64,000 nt of DNA from Corynebacterium minutissimum (GTDB lineage: Bacteria > Actinomycetota > Actinomycetes > Mycobacteriales > Mycobacteriaceae): positions 1 through 64,000 of the forward strand of contig NZ_LAYQ01000010.1 in the NCBI RefSeq assembly GCF_000988205.1, given 5' to 3'. A program made the position numbers and the translations under genes. How positions within the stretch are numbered: the first letter of the stretch is position 1; each line of letters begins with the position of its first letter. Shown one piece after another: positions 31,303-40,991 of this stretch. The notes under the pieces are model-generated. The model did no database searches. It saw only the letters and a list, made by a program, of their open reading frames with translations, and was not told the origin of the DNA.

Positions 31303-33653
31303 TTATCGTGCACCCGCGCCACTTAGCACCCGGCCGGTGGGCGTCTCACCCGCCGCGACCTGAGCCGGTGTGCCATCCGCCACGACCTGTCCGCCCTCCG
31401 CGCCTGAGCCCGGGCCCATCTCGATGACGCGGTCAGCGCCAGCGATGAGGTGGCGGTCGTGGTCTGCCACCACGACGCTATGCGAGGCATCCACCAGCGA
31501 GTGCAGCTCAGTAATGAGCAGGTCAATATCGGCCGGGTGCAGGCCCACAGTGGGCTCATCCAGCAGGTAGACGGTATGGCCCCGGTGCGAATTGCGGGAG
31601 CGCTGAAGCTCCGTGGCGAGCTTGATGCGCTGTGCCTCACCGCCGGAGAGCTCCGGTGCACCCTGGCCTAGGCGCAGGTAACCCAGACCTACCGCTTCCA
31701 GGGTTTGCAGCGCGTGGAGGATCGGCGCTTCATCTGCAAAGACCTCTAGGGCTTCTTCCACCGTGAGGTCCAGGATGTCCGCGATGGTCCGGCCCTGCCA
31801 GCGGATGGACAAGGTGTCATCGTTATAACGCTGTCCCTGGCAGTCTGGGCACTGGGTATAGGAGCCGGGCAGGAAGACCAGTTCGACCTCGATCTGGCCG
31901 GCGCCGCCGCAGGTATGGCACTGGCCTTGCTTGACGTTGTAAGAAAAGCGCGAGACCGTCCATTTCTTCTTCTTGGCCTCCGGCGTGGCGGCGAAGAGCT
32001 TGCGGACATTGTCGAAGAGGTTGGTGTACGTCGCCACCGTGGAGCGCGGGGTTCGGCCGATCGGCTTTTGGGTAATGGAGACCACGCGCTTGACCTGCTC
32101 CGGGCACTCCGGCCCCGTGAGCGTGTCATGGAGTGCGGCCAACAGTGTGGATTTACCGGAACCCGAGAGCCCAGTAATAGCCGTGAACTGGCCAAGCCCA
32201 AAGTCCACGTCGAGGCCGTCGATGGTGTGCGAGTGCACCTGGCGCAGCGCGATATCCCCGTGAGCCGAGCGCGCTTCGGCCTTGGGCGTGGGGCGCGGGC
32301 GGGCCAAGGCACGCGCAGTCGGGGTATCGGCGGAGTCCGCGGCCGCAATGTAGTCAGCAACAGGACCCGAGTACACCACCTGGCCGCCGCGCTCACCGGC
32401 GAGCGGGCCGACGTCCACGATCCAATCGGCGTGCTTGACCAGCTCCATATCGTGCTCCACCAGCAGCACCGAATTGCCCTCCGCGATGAAGCGACGGCAC
32501 ATGTCGAGCACCGCGCCCCGCTCCACCGGATGCAAGCCCGCAGAGGGCTCATCCAGGACATAGGTCACGCCATAGAGCCCGGAGCGCAGCTGCGCTGCCA
32601 GGCGCAGGCGCTGCACCTCACCGCCCGAGAGCGTGTCCGTCGGCCTATCCAGGCTGAGGTGCCCAAGTCCGAGTTCCAAGGCCGATTCGAAAGCCGGCAG
32701 GAGGGCCTTGAGGAGCAGGTCCTCAGCGTCATTCGGTTGCGGTTTCTGGGCTTTGAGGAGCTCGAAGGTTTCGCTGAGCGGGAGGGCATTGAAACGGTCG
32801 ATAGGCAGCCCGGCATAGGTCACCTTGAGCGCCTTCGCCGTCAGCCGCCGCCCATCGCAAACATCGCAGCGGCGGGTTTCCATGAAACTCAAGACGCGGG
32901 CGCGAAGCGTATCCGACTTCGTCTCCGCATAAGTCTTGGTCAGGTAGCTAGCCACGGAGCGCCACGTGCCCTCGTAGTTGCGCTGGATCTGATCCGCCCC
33001 GCGGTGCGGCTTGACGGTTACTACCGGGCGTTCCTCAGTGAAGAGGATCCACTCGCGGTCCTTCTTCGGCAGCTGCTCCCACGGCGAGTCCAGGTCATAG
33101 CCCAGCTCCTGGAGGATGTCGTGGAAATTCTTGCCCGCCCAGGCCCCGGGCCAGGCGGCAATCGCCCCATCCTCGATGCTCAAGCTGGGGTCCGGCACCA
33201 TGGAGGCCTCCGTGGGCTCATGCACCACGCCGGTGCCCTGGCACTCCGGGCACATGCCCTCCGGGGTATTGGGTGAAAAGGAATCGGAGTACAGGCCCTC
33301 CGGGTTGTCACCGCAGCGCGAGTAGAGCAGACGCACGGAATTGGACATGGCGGAGATCGTGCCCACCGTGGAGCGCGCGCTGCTTGCCGACGCCGACTGC
33401 TGCAACGCCACCGTCGGCGGCAGCCCCTCGATGCGGCCGACCTGCGGGTCCACCGCTGAGGCGATGAGGCGGCGGGCGAAAGGCGCGACGGACTCCAGAT
33501 AGCGGCGCTGCCCTTCGCCATGAATGGTGCCGAAGCAAGAGAGGACTTGCCGGAGCCGGACACCCCGGTCACGGCCACGAGCTGGCCGCGCGGGAGGTCC
33601 ACGTCGACGTTGCGAAGGTTGTGCAGGTGCGCGTCTCTCACGGAAATGGTCAT
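31303..33653 (-). pseudogene. UvrA paralogue (ABC-type excinuclease subunit family), single-base frameshift
   Basis: The sequence encodes a UvrA-like twin ABC ATPase of about 783 residues once one T is restored at 33533-33534. The first 40 residues ([21 protein letters not shown], then SGSGKSSL) are in one frame and the rest in another. The remainder has two signature motifs (LSGGEVQRLRLA, LSGGEAQRIKLA), a second Walker A (GLSGSGKSTLL) and zinc-binding pairs CDVC and CHTC/CPDC. It is shorter than housekeeping UvrA (about 950) and fits the UvrA2/DrrC-type paralogues linked to drug or damage tolerance. All motifs are intact, so decay is recent or apparent only. Confidence 0.8.
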
Positions 33654-33701
33654 GCCCGCCAGCCTACGCTGCACCCCGGACATGGACCGTGAGCTGTATT
33701 T

Positions 33702-34721
33702 TTAAAGGTGCGGCCAGCACTGGCGCACACGCTCGAACCACCAGTCGCGCCGCGCCGCCGGTGCCGCCAGTGCGCTGAGGCGATCCGGGGCGGGGGCGAG
33801 GGCTTCGGCGCGCAAGAAACCGTCGACAAGCTCGCGTGGCTCCGTCACGTCCTCCAGGAACAGCGACCCCGTGGCCAGCCCCGCGGCGGCCGGGGTGACG
33901 TCGATGTCCTCGTCGTCATAGATCTGCGGCAGTGCCGCCACCGCGGCCAAGCCCATCGAGATGCCCACCGAGGTGTCCAGGGCGGAGGCCACCGTGATGT
34001 CCATGTGGCGCTCGCGCAGGTGGGAGGCCACCTCGAGCACCTTACGCACACCACCCAGCGGCGCGGGCTTGACCACGGCGACGTCCGCCGCCTGCAATTC
34101 CGCCACACGGTAGGGGTCGCTGACCTTGCGGATGGACTCATCTGCCGCCACACGCACGAAAATCCCGGCGCGCATGAGCTGGGTGCGCACCTCCTTGAGC
34201 TCCTCCACGGTCTGGCACGGCTGCTCCATGTAATCCAGCGGCATCATTTCCTTTGCCGCTGTAACAGCTTCTTCGACGCTCCATCCACAGTTGGCGTCGA
34301 CACGCAGAACCGGCACGCGGCCCTGAGCTTCGATATGGGCGCGGACGGCAGCCACGCGGGTGATGTCATCCTCCAAGCTCTGCCCTTTCTCCGCCACCTT
34401 GATCTTGAAGGTGCGGCAACCGGGGTAGCGCGCCATGACCTCGGGCACCTGCTCGGCGGGGACCGCGGGGATAGTGCCGTTGACTTCTACCCACTCGCGC
34501 ACGGGTGTCGGAAAGCCCTCGTAAGCCGCCTCCAGTCCGGCGGCGAGCCAGCGGGCGGATTCCTCCGCCCCGTACTCCAGGAAGGGGGCGAACTCGCCCC
34601 AACCCGCGGGGCCGTCGATAAGCAGCGCCTCCCGGGTAGTAATGCCGCGGAATTTCACGGCGAGTGGAAGGGATACCACGTGGGCGCGGTCGAGGACGTC
34701 ATCAATATGCATGAGGTTCAT
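33702..34721 (-). CDS. menC: o-succinylbenzoate synthase
   Basis: A 339-residue enolase-superfamily enzyme. The catalytic pair lies in TFKIKVAEKG (KxK) and VVKPAPLGG; metal ligands are in RVDANCGW, DYMEQPC and VAADES. It dehydrates the MenD/MenH product to o-succinylbenzoate. It begins 90 bases from the divergent DcuC-type transporter gene. Confidence 0.93.
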   Translation of the reverse strand: MNLMHIDDVLDRAHVVSLPLAVKFRGITTREALLIDGPAGWGEFAPFLEYGAEESARWLAAGLEAAYEGFPTPVREWVEVNGTIPAVPAEQVPEVMARYPGCRTFKIKVAEKGQSLEDDITRVAAVRAHIEAQGRVPVLRVDANCGWSVEEAVTAAKEMMPLDYMEQPCQTVEELKEVRTQLMRAGIFVRVAADESIRKVSDPYRVAELQAADVAVVKPAPLGGVRKVLEVASHLRERHMDITVASALDTSVGISMGLAAVAALPQIYDDEDIDVTPAAAGLATGSLFLEDVTEPRELVDGFLRAEALAPAPDRLSALAAPAARRDWWFERVRQCWPHL

Positions 34722-34810
34722 CGTACGTGTGGGGGGCTCAGCGCGACACCTGTCATAGCCGGTGTTAGGTTATAACGGTAAGTGGATATAACCAGAAGAA
34801 GGATCCTCAG

Positions 34811-36219
34811 ATGCTTTACCTTCTCATCGCACTGCTGGCCATCGCCGCAGTTGTCTATCTCATCTATAAGAAAGTCCACGCCGCGGCCTCCATCTTCGCT
34901 GTTGGCGTAATCCTGCTCATGCTCGCCGCTCTCACCGGGCGCGCGGACTTCCGCACCACCGAAATCGAAGCCACGGGCAATGCCTTCTATGACCAGCTGC
35001 TCGTCGTGGATGCGCTATTCAAAGCACGCTTCTCCGGCATCGGCATGGCGATTATGGTGCTCTTCGGCTTCGTGTCCTATATGCGGCACATTGGTGCTGA
35101 TGCCAAGACGGTCGTGGTGCTCTCCTCACCGCTCAAGCGCTTCAAAGGCTCCTACTGGCTGGTTCCAGTGGGCTTCATCTTGGGCACGCTGCTCTCGCTG
35201 GTGATCCCCTCGGCTGCAGCGCTATCCCTATTGCTCGTGGCCACGCTCCTGCCGGCACTCATCGCCGCGGGCCTGACACCCCTGACCGTGGGCGCCATCG
35301 TGGTGACCTCCTCCACCATCGTGCCCACGCCGCTTGAGGCCGGCCTCATTCAGGCGCCGATCTCACCAACATGACGCCAACCGAGTTCGTCTACGGCGCC
35401 GTCGCCTACGCCACGGTGCCCACGCTCCTCATCACGGCCTTCGTACACATGTGGTGGCAACGCCACTGCGACAAGGTGGATGCCCGCAAGGCCGAAAGCT
35501 CCGGTGAGGTCAGCGCCGATTCGATGCACGATGACGCTACCGAGGAAGCCATCGCCCGCGCAGCCTCCCTGCCGGGTTACTACGCCGTGCTCCCGCTCAT
35601 GCCGTTGCTGCTCATCATTATCTCCGCCATTCTTAACCGTTTGGGTGTCATCCCCTTTGAGGGCGGCATCCTCCCGGTGACCGTGGTCTCCCTGTTCATC
35701 GCGATGATCATCGAGTCCATCCGCAAGCGCACCGTCACCGGTGCTGTGGATTCCATCTCCAGCTTCTTCAAGGGCATGGGCGAAGGTGCTGCGGGCGTCG
35801 TGGCCCTGCTGGTGGCTGCTGCTGTCCTGGTGGAGGGTATTACGCAGATGGGTGTCATCGACATGCTCATCGACGCCGCCGAGGGCTCCTCCGGCGCCGC
35901 CGTCCTCATCGTCCTCGTCTTCGTCGCTGCCACCGCCGCGATGGCCGCACTCACCGGTTCCGGTACCGCGCCCTACTTCGCCTTCTCTGAGGTGGTGCCC
36001 AACCTGGCTTCGCAGACCTCCATCCACGCCCCGCAGATGCTCACCGCCATCTGGGGTACCTCCAACCTGATGCGCCAGGTCTCCCCGGTCAACGCCGCGG
36101 TGCTCATTGTCTCCGGCGCTATCAAGGTCAACCCCATCCAACTGGTCAAGCGCACCTCCGTGCCCATGATCGTGGCGACGGTGCTCAACACGCTGTTTGC
36201 GTTCATGTTTATTGGATGA
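34811..36219 (+). pseudogene. dcuC: DcuC-family C4-dicarboxylate transporter, single-base frameshift
   Basis: Two abutting frames (34811-35374 and 35371-36219) together make one DcuC-type carrier of about 469 residues with some twelve membrane segments. The break is at PTPLEAGLIQA: restoring one base in the GCGCC at 35355-35358 joins it to DLTNMTPTEFVYGAVAYATVP. The family exchanges fumarate, succinate or related dicarboxylates. Both halves keep their membrane segments, so the break is young or an artefact. AAGAAGGATCC precedes the ATG. Confidence 0.78.
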
Positions 36220-36270
36220 AAGTCATCGGCGCGAACCCAATAGCCTTCCGCCAATTTTGTGGAGAAAACC

Positions 36271-36299
36271 AAGACACACGAGACTCATTCTGCTATGTT
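36271..36299 (+). promoter_or_regulatory. tracrRNA promoter candidate
   Basis: AAGACA (36271-36276), 17 bases, TATGTT (36294-36299) preceded by TGC (extended -10). Transcription would start at about 36305-36307, directly before the anti-repeat. Confidence 0.6.
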
Positions 36300-36305
36300 C
36301 TTAAC

Positions 36306-36392
36306 CAGAACTGAACCTCAGCCTCAGTAAGCGTCGGCTCGTTTCCGACGTTGATTGCTCCAAGCCGAACCCTCGGGTTCGGCTTTCTTTTT
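36306..36392 (+). ncRNA. tracrRNA of the type II-C CRISPR system
   Basis: The anti-repeat AGAACTGAACCTCAGC (36307-36322) pairs with the end of the crRNA repeat (GCTGGGGTTCAGTTCT) at every position, with one G-U pair. It is followed by a hairpin CGTCGG/CCGACG (36332-36350) and then an intrinsic terminator. The order and the sequence TTGATTGCTCC after the first hairpin resemble the C. diphtheriae Cas9 tracrRNA as I remember it. The 5' end is inferred from the promoter and may lie further upstream if a longer form exists. It guides crRNA processing and loads Cas9. Confidence 0.88.
36362..36392 (+). terminator. tracrRNA terminator, directly before the cas9 ribosome-binding site
   Basis: AAGCCGAACC (36362-36371), loop CTCG, GGTTCGGCTT (36376-36385), then TCTTTTT. 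The cas9 AAAGGG begins 6 bases after the last T, so any cas9 mRNA started upstream must read through this site. Confidence 0.9.
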
Positions 36393-36411
36393 ATCCGAAA
36401 GGGCTAACCTT

Positions 36412-39400
36412 TTGTCTCTCTCTTACCGCGTTGGAATAGATGTCGGAACTTATTCTCTTGGCTGCACCGCCATTGAAGTCGACGAAAATGATCAACCAGT
36501 AAAAATTCTCAGTGCGGTTTCGCTGATCCACGACTCAGGACTAGATCCCGACCAGCAAAAGCGAGCGGTGACCCGACTCGCTTCCTCCGGAGTCGCACGA
36601 CGGACTCGCCGTCTGTACCGCCGTCGTCGCAAGCGCATGATTAAGCTTGAAAAGTTTCTCAAAGCGCAGGGCTGGGAAACTCTACCTTTTGAGCATTATT
36701 CCGACCCTTACCTTCCGTGGAAGGCTCGCGTGGAATTGGTAAATTCCTTCATCCACGATGACGAAGAACGAGGCCGATATCTTTCTATCGCGCTACGTCA
36801 TATTGCCAACCACCGAGGTTGGCGTAATCCATATTGGAAGGTATCGAGCCTGTACGCACCGAGCGAGCCTAGCGAGGCTTTTCAACAAATACGCAAGGAG
36901 CTGGAGGCGGCCACCGGCCGCGCAATTCCTCACGATGCCACCGTTGGGCAACTCATTTCCTTTGCTCAATTGGGTACCGACAGGCTACGAGGCGGTGGCA
37001 AGAAGAAAGACGACAAGAAGCCCGCAAACGAGGTGAAGCAGGCAGTTATTTCTGCGCGGCTGCATCAGATAGACCACGCGCGCGAAATCAACGAGATTTG
37101 CCGTGTCCAAAAGATAGACGACACACTACGGAAAAACATTTTAGATCTAGTCTTCGAGGCTGAATCCCCCAAAGGTGCTCAACAAGGGCGCGTCGGCAAG
37201 GACCCCCTGCAACCCAGTCAAGACCGAGCTCTAAAAGCTTCTGACGTCTTTCAGCAGTACCGTATCGCTGCTCTCACCGGAAACCTCCGTATCAACCGCG
37301 GCGGCGATACCTCTCCCCTTGATCGCGATGAGCGGCTGATTGTTTTTAATTACCTTGTCAATCTTTCTCACAAGAAAGAACCCACCTGGTTAGACATAGC
37401 CGAGCTTTTGCGAATTGACCGTGGCCAACTAAGAGGAACGGCCATAATGACTGACGATGGCGAACGTGCAGGCGCTCGACCACCTGTGCATGACACCAAC
37501 CGGACGATTCTCGGCTGCAAGGTGAAGCCTTTAGCTGCCTGGTGGGAGCGGGCCGCGGATGACGAACGCGCCGCCATGCTCAAGTCTCTGTCGAATGCCG
37601 AAGTTGATGATTTCGACTCCCCTGAAGGAGCTCAAGTTCAAGCTTTCTTCGCAGAGCTCGACGAAACCGAGCATGAGAAGCTCGATTCTCTACATCTGCC
37701 AATGGGCCGTGCCGCATACTGCGAAGACACTCTAAAGCGACTAACTAGCCGCATGTTGGACGAAAATCTTGATCTCTACGCGGCACGTTTGGCGGAATTT
37801 AACATCCCCAAGGATTGGACCCCACCCGCTCCTCGAATTGGTGAACCAGTAGGAAACCCAGCTGTAGATCGCGTTCTTAAAGGCGTAGCAAGGTGGTTGG
37901 AGGCAGCCGCAGATGTATGGGGTGCCCCAAAGTCCGTAGTAATCGAACACGTCCGCGATGGTTTTGTCAGTAAATCTAAGGCTAACGAAATCGATCGTGA
38001 GAACAACGCGCGCCATAGACGTAACCAAAAGCTTTTCCAAGATATGCAGGAGAAACTAGGCATCGAAGGAAAGCCACGCAGTGCCGACCTTTGGCGGTTC
38101 CAATCAGTACAACGCCAAAATTGCCAATGCGCCTACTGCGGGGAACCAATCACTTATTCCACGTGCGAGATGGATCATATTGTCCCCCGCGCTGGCCAAG
38201 GTTCTACCAATACTCGTGACAACCTCGTGGCTGTGTGTCATCGCTGTAATCTGTCCAAGAAAAACTTCCCCTTTGCTGTTTGGGCAGCCCAGTCTGGAAT
38301 TCCAGGTGTGAGCGTTAAGGAGGCACTCGACCGTACGCGCCACTGGGCCGAAGATTCCGGCATGTCAGCAAAGGACTTCAACAAATTCCGTACCAGCGTC
38401 CGCGAGCGACTGAAGCGAACCGCCATGGATGAACCGATCGACGCCCGCTCGATGGAATCTGTTGCTTGGATGGCGAACGAACTACGCGGCAGAGTTGCGC
38501 GGCGCTTTCAAGATAACGGCACTACCGTAAGTGTCTATCGAGGTGCACTCACTGCGGAAGCTCGCCGTGCTTCGGGAATATCAGGCCAACTACGTTTCAT
38601 CGATGGCACTGGAAAATCTCGCCTCGACCGTCGTCATCATGCTGTCGATGCTGCAGTAGTAGCTTTTACTCAAAACTACGTCGCAGAAACTCTTGCCATT
38701 CGTTCAAACAAAAAGCGAGAGGCCGAGCTGCTTCGCTCGGCACCCCAGTGGAAAGAATTCACTGGGGCTGACGAAGCACATCGTGCGGCTTGGAATGCTT
38801 GGCTGCCTAAGATGCGAAGACTCGCAATGCTCTTGCAGCAGGCGCTGGATGAAGATCGAGTCGTAGTTACCTCGAATCTAAGGCTACGCATCGGCAACGG
38901 TCGCGCCCACGAGGACACCATCGGTGAGTTAAAGAAGATACGCGTCGGCGATGCTATTTCGGCCACCGATATCGACAGGGCATCCACCGAAGCATTATGG
39001 TGCGCGCTCACTCGCGAAGAAGACTTCGATCCTAAAGAAGGTCTGCCAGAGAATCCCGAACGGCGAATTCGTGTGCACGGCACTTGGTACGATGCCGACG
39101 ACGAAATCGAGGTCTTTCCAGGACGCGCGGGAGCAATCAAGGTGCGAGGTGGTTACGCTGAACTGAGCCGTTTCCATCATGCCCGGATCTATAGAATTCC
39201 CGGCAAAAAAGCTCCCGTTTTCAGCATGTTGCGAGTTTATAATGTCGATTTAATGCAGCACCGACATGAGGACCTGTTCTCAGTTGAAATCAAACCGCAA
39301 ACAATGTCAGTCCGTCAGGCAGAGCCCAAACTGCGCGAGGCCCTTTCCGACGGCACGGCAGAATACCTTGGCTGGTTGGTAGTGGACGATGAGCTCGTCA

Positions 39401-39711
39401 TCGACACCTCAAACTTCAACACCGGACAGATTGCGGAAGTACAGAGTGAGTTTGGACAGATTCAACGTTGGCGGTTGGATGGTTTTGATTCAAACTCAAA
39501 GCTGAGATTGCGGCCTTTGTACATGAGCGCCGAAGGCCTACCTTCCGACGCTTCTCAAGGTTCCAAGAAAGTGATTGATACTTCAGGCTGGCGGACTGCT
39601 ATCAACAAGGTATTTAGTCAAGGCAACGTTACCGTGATTCGTCGAGATGCTCTTGGAAGAGTTAGGCTGACCAGCAAGGCTCATCTGCCTGTTTCTTGGA
39701 GGGCAGAGTAA
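36412..39711 (+). CDS. cas9: type II-C CRISPR-associated endonuclease Cas9
   Basis: A 1099-residue Cas9. RuvC-I contains Asp10 (VGIDVGTYSLG), followed by an Arg-rich bridge helix (ARRTRRLYRRRRKRM). RuvC-II has Glu512 (VVIEHVRDG). The HNH domain has Asp588-His589 (EMDHIVPRAGQGS) flanked by zinc-type pairs CAYC and CHRC. RuvC-III has His743 and Asp746 (RRHHAVDAAVVAF). All catalytic residues of both nuclease sites are present. The length and sequence place it with the compact II-C enzymes of Corynebacterium. The start is a TTG at 36412 with AAAGGG 8 bases upstream; it puts the first catalytic Asp at residue 10. It overlaps cas1 by one base and looks lower in GC than the men genes around it. Confidence 0.97.
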   Translation: MSLSYRVGIDVGTYSLGCTAIEVDENDQPVKILSAVSLIHDSGLDPDQQKRAVTRLASSGVARRTRRLYRRRRKRMIKLEKFLKAQGWETLPFEHYSDPYLPWKARVELVNSFIHDDEERGRYLSIALRHIANHRGWRNPYWKVSSLYAPSEPSEAFQQIRKELEAATGRAIPHDATVGQLISFAQLGTDRLRGGGKKKDDKKPANEVKQAVISARLHQIDHAREINEICRVQKIDDTLRKNILDLVFEAESPKGAQQGRVGKDPLQPSQDRALKASDVFQQYRIAALTGNLRINRGGDTSPLDRDERLIVFNYLVNLSHKKEPTWLDIAELLRIDRGQLRGTAIMTDDGERAGARPPVHDTNRTILGCKVKPLAAWWERAADDERAAMLKSLSNAEVDDFDSPEGAQVQAFFAELDETEHEKLDSLHLPMGRAAYCEDTLKRLTSRMLDENLDLYAARLAEFNIPKDWTPPAPRIGEPVGNPAVDRVLKGVARWLEAAADVWGAPKSVVIEHVRDGFVSKSKANEIDRENNARHRRNQKLFQDMQEKLGIEGKPRSADLWRFQSVQRQNCQCAYCGEPITYSTCEMDHIVPRAGQGSTNTRDNLVAVCHRCNLSKKNFPFAVWAAQSGIPGVSVKEALDRTRHWAEDSGMSAKDFNKFRTSVRERLKRTAMDEPIDARSMESVAWMANELRGRVARRFQDNGTTVSVYRGALTAEARRASGISGQLRFIDGTGKSRLDRRHHAVDAAVVAFTQNYVAETLAIRSNKKREAELLRSAPQWKEFTGADEAHRAAWNAWLPKMRRLAMLLQQALDEDRVVVTSNLRLRIGNGRAHEDTIGELKKIRVGDAISATDIDRASTEALWCALTREEDFDPKEGLPENPERRIRVHGTWYDADDEIEVFPGRAGAIKVRGGYAELSRFHHARIYRIPGKKAPVFSMLRVYNVDLMQHRHEDLFSVEIKPQTMSVRQAEPKLREALSDGTAEYLGWLVVDDELVIDTSNFNTGQIAEVQSEFGQIQRWRLDGFDSNSKLRLRPLYMSAEGLPSDASQGSKKVIDTSGWRTAINKVFSQGNVTVIRRDALGRVRLTSKAHLPVSWRAE

Positions 39712-40628
39712 TGAACTCGGGATGGCGAGTCATTGATTGCCTCAACTTGAAAGGCTCCCTTCGGTATTCTCGGGGCCATCTCGTCATCCACCGTGAAGAC
39801 ACTCCGACCGATGTTTCGCTACCCCTAGCCCAAATTGCAGTCGTCCTCATTGGCTCGAAAATCTCCATAAGCGGTGCCGTTCTCCAGAAGCTCAGTGACT
39901 ACGACATCGCCCTTTTGGTCTGCGACTGGAGAAACGTTCCGGTCGCCGGTGCTTACCCATGGAACGAACATTCCCGGATCGGTGCTCGCCACCAAGCCCA
40001 ATCACAATTATCTTTGCCGAAAAAGAAGCAAGCTTGGTCTCGAATTGTCGCAGCCAAAATTTCCGGTCAAGCTTCCGTTCTAAAAGCACTAGCTAAGCCT
40101 GGAGCTAAGGAGCTCTACGCCCTCTCTCGTACCGTTAAATCTGGCGATCCAGAGAACCTTGAAGCACAGGCAGCGCGCAAATACTGGTCTTGCGTCTCCC
40201 ACGGTCATGCATACTTACGTTTACCTGGCAGCGGAGAACCTGGGTGGAATTCTGCGCTCGATTACGGTTACACACTTTTGCGTGGCCATGGAATCCGAGC
40301 TGTGGCTAGCGCTGGGCTAGCCGGAGCATTAGGAGTATTCCACCATGGCCGCGGTAACAAGTGGGCATTGGTTGATGATCTCATGGAACCCTTTCGACCA
40401 ATGGTTGATCAGATTGTCTTCACCGCTACCGCGAACGGAGAGCCATTAGGCTCTCCACAAAAGACTCTTATCTCACAGCATCTGACCAACCCGTTCGATT
40501 CCAGTGGAAAATCGTTGACCACAGTTTTTAATGACTTCAGCCAACAATATGGCCTATACATCGAAGGAAATATAAATCACCTAAAAGTTCCGGTTTGGGA
40601 AGGAAAACTCGATGCCGGCGAAAGATAG
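39711..40628 (+). CDS. cas1: CRISPR-associated endonuclease Cas1
   Basis: A 305-residue type II Cas1 integrase: N-terminal beta domain (SRGHLVIHREDTPTDVSLPLAQIAVVLIG broken by family-typical spacing) and C-terminal helical domain with ALDYGYTLLRGHGIRAVASAGLAG, LGVFHHGRGN and LVDDLMEPFRP, which hold the metal-binding His and Asp/Glu. It inserts new spacers with Cas2. The ATG shares a base with the cas9 stop (TAATG), with GGAGG upstream. Confidence 0.96.
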   Translation: MNSGWRVIDCLNLKGSLRYSRGHLVIHREDTPTDVSLPLAQIAVVLIGSKISISGAVLQKLSDYDIALLVCDWRNVPVAGAYPWNEHSRIGARHQAQSQLSLPKKKQAWSRIVAAKISGQASVLKALAKPGAKELYALSRTVKSGDPENLEAQAARKYWSCVSHGHAYLRLPGSGEPGWNSALDYGYTLLRGHGIRAVASAGLAGALGVFHHGRGNKWALVDDLMEPFRPMVDQIVFTATANGEPLGSPQKTLISQHLTNPFDSSGKSLTTVFNDFSQQYGLYIEGNINHLKVPVWEGKLDAGER

Positions 40629-40941
40629 TGAACCAATGTGGTGCGTGGTCATGTTCGATCTTCCCGTAAAATCAAAAATTCAAACCAGAGAGGCTAACCG
40701 GTTTCGAAACCATCTTTTAGACCTGGGCTTTTGTAGATCCCAACTAAGCGTTTACGTCCAGTACTTCCCTCTTGCTTCCCGTATCGCAAGTACCGTCAAA
40801 CAAATCAAGTCCAGCCTACCGGAAGACGGAGATGTGAGAATCATATCCGTCACTGATGTTCAATGGTCAAAGGCGATTCGTTTTTCCAAATCGGAACCTT
40901 CCAAAATGGAGAATACCCCACCTCAACTCACGATTTTTTAG
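40612..40941 (+). CDS. cas2: CRISPR-associated protein Cas2
   Basis: A 109-residue Cas2 with a ferredoxin-like fold: WCVVMFDLPVKSK, the strand carrying the conserved Asp, and RNHLLDLGFCRSQLSVYVQYF. It dimerises and bridges two Cas1 dimers in the integration complex. It overlaps cas1 by 17 bases, with AAGGAAAA before the ATG. No csn2 or cas4 follows, which defines subtype II-C. Confidence 0.96.
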   Translation: MPAKDSEPMWCVVMFDLPVKSKIQTREANRFRNHLLDLGFCRSQLSVYVQYFPLASRIASTVKQIKSSLPEDGDVRIISVTDVQWSKAIRFSKSEPSKMENTPPQLTIF

Positions 40942-40970
40942 CGAAGGATCACCGATAAACTCCAGTAGAA

Positions 40971-40987
40971 CAGCCCTTTTGGGGCTG
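40971..40987. terminator. small hairpin between cas2 and the first repeat
   Basis: CAGCCC (40971-40976) and GGGCTG (40982-40987) with a TTTTG loop. It may end the array transcript coming from the right, or the cas transcript; no clear T-run is present. Confidence 0.4.
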
Positions 40988-40991
40988 CACT

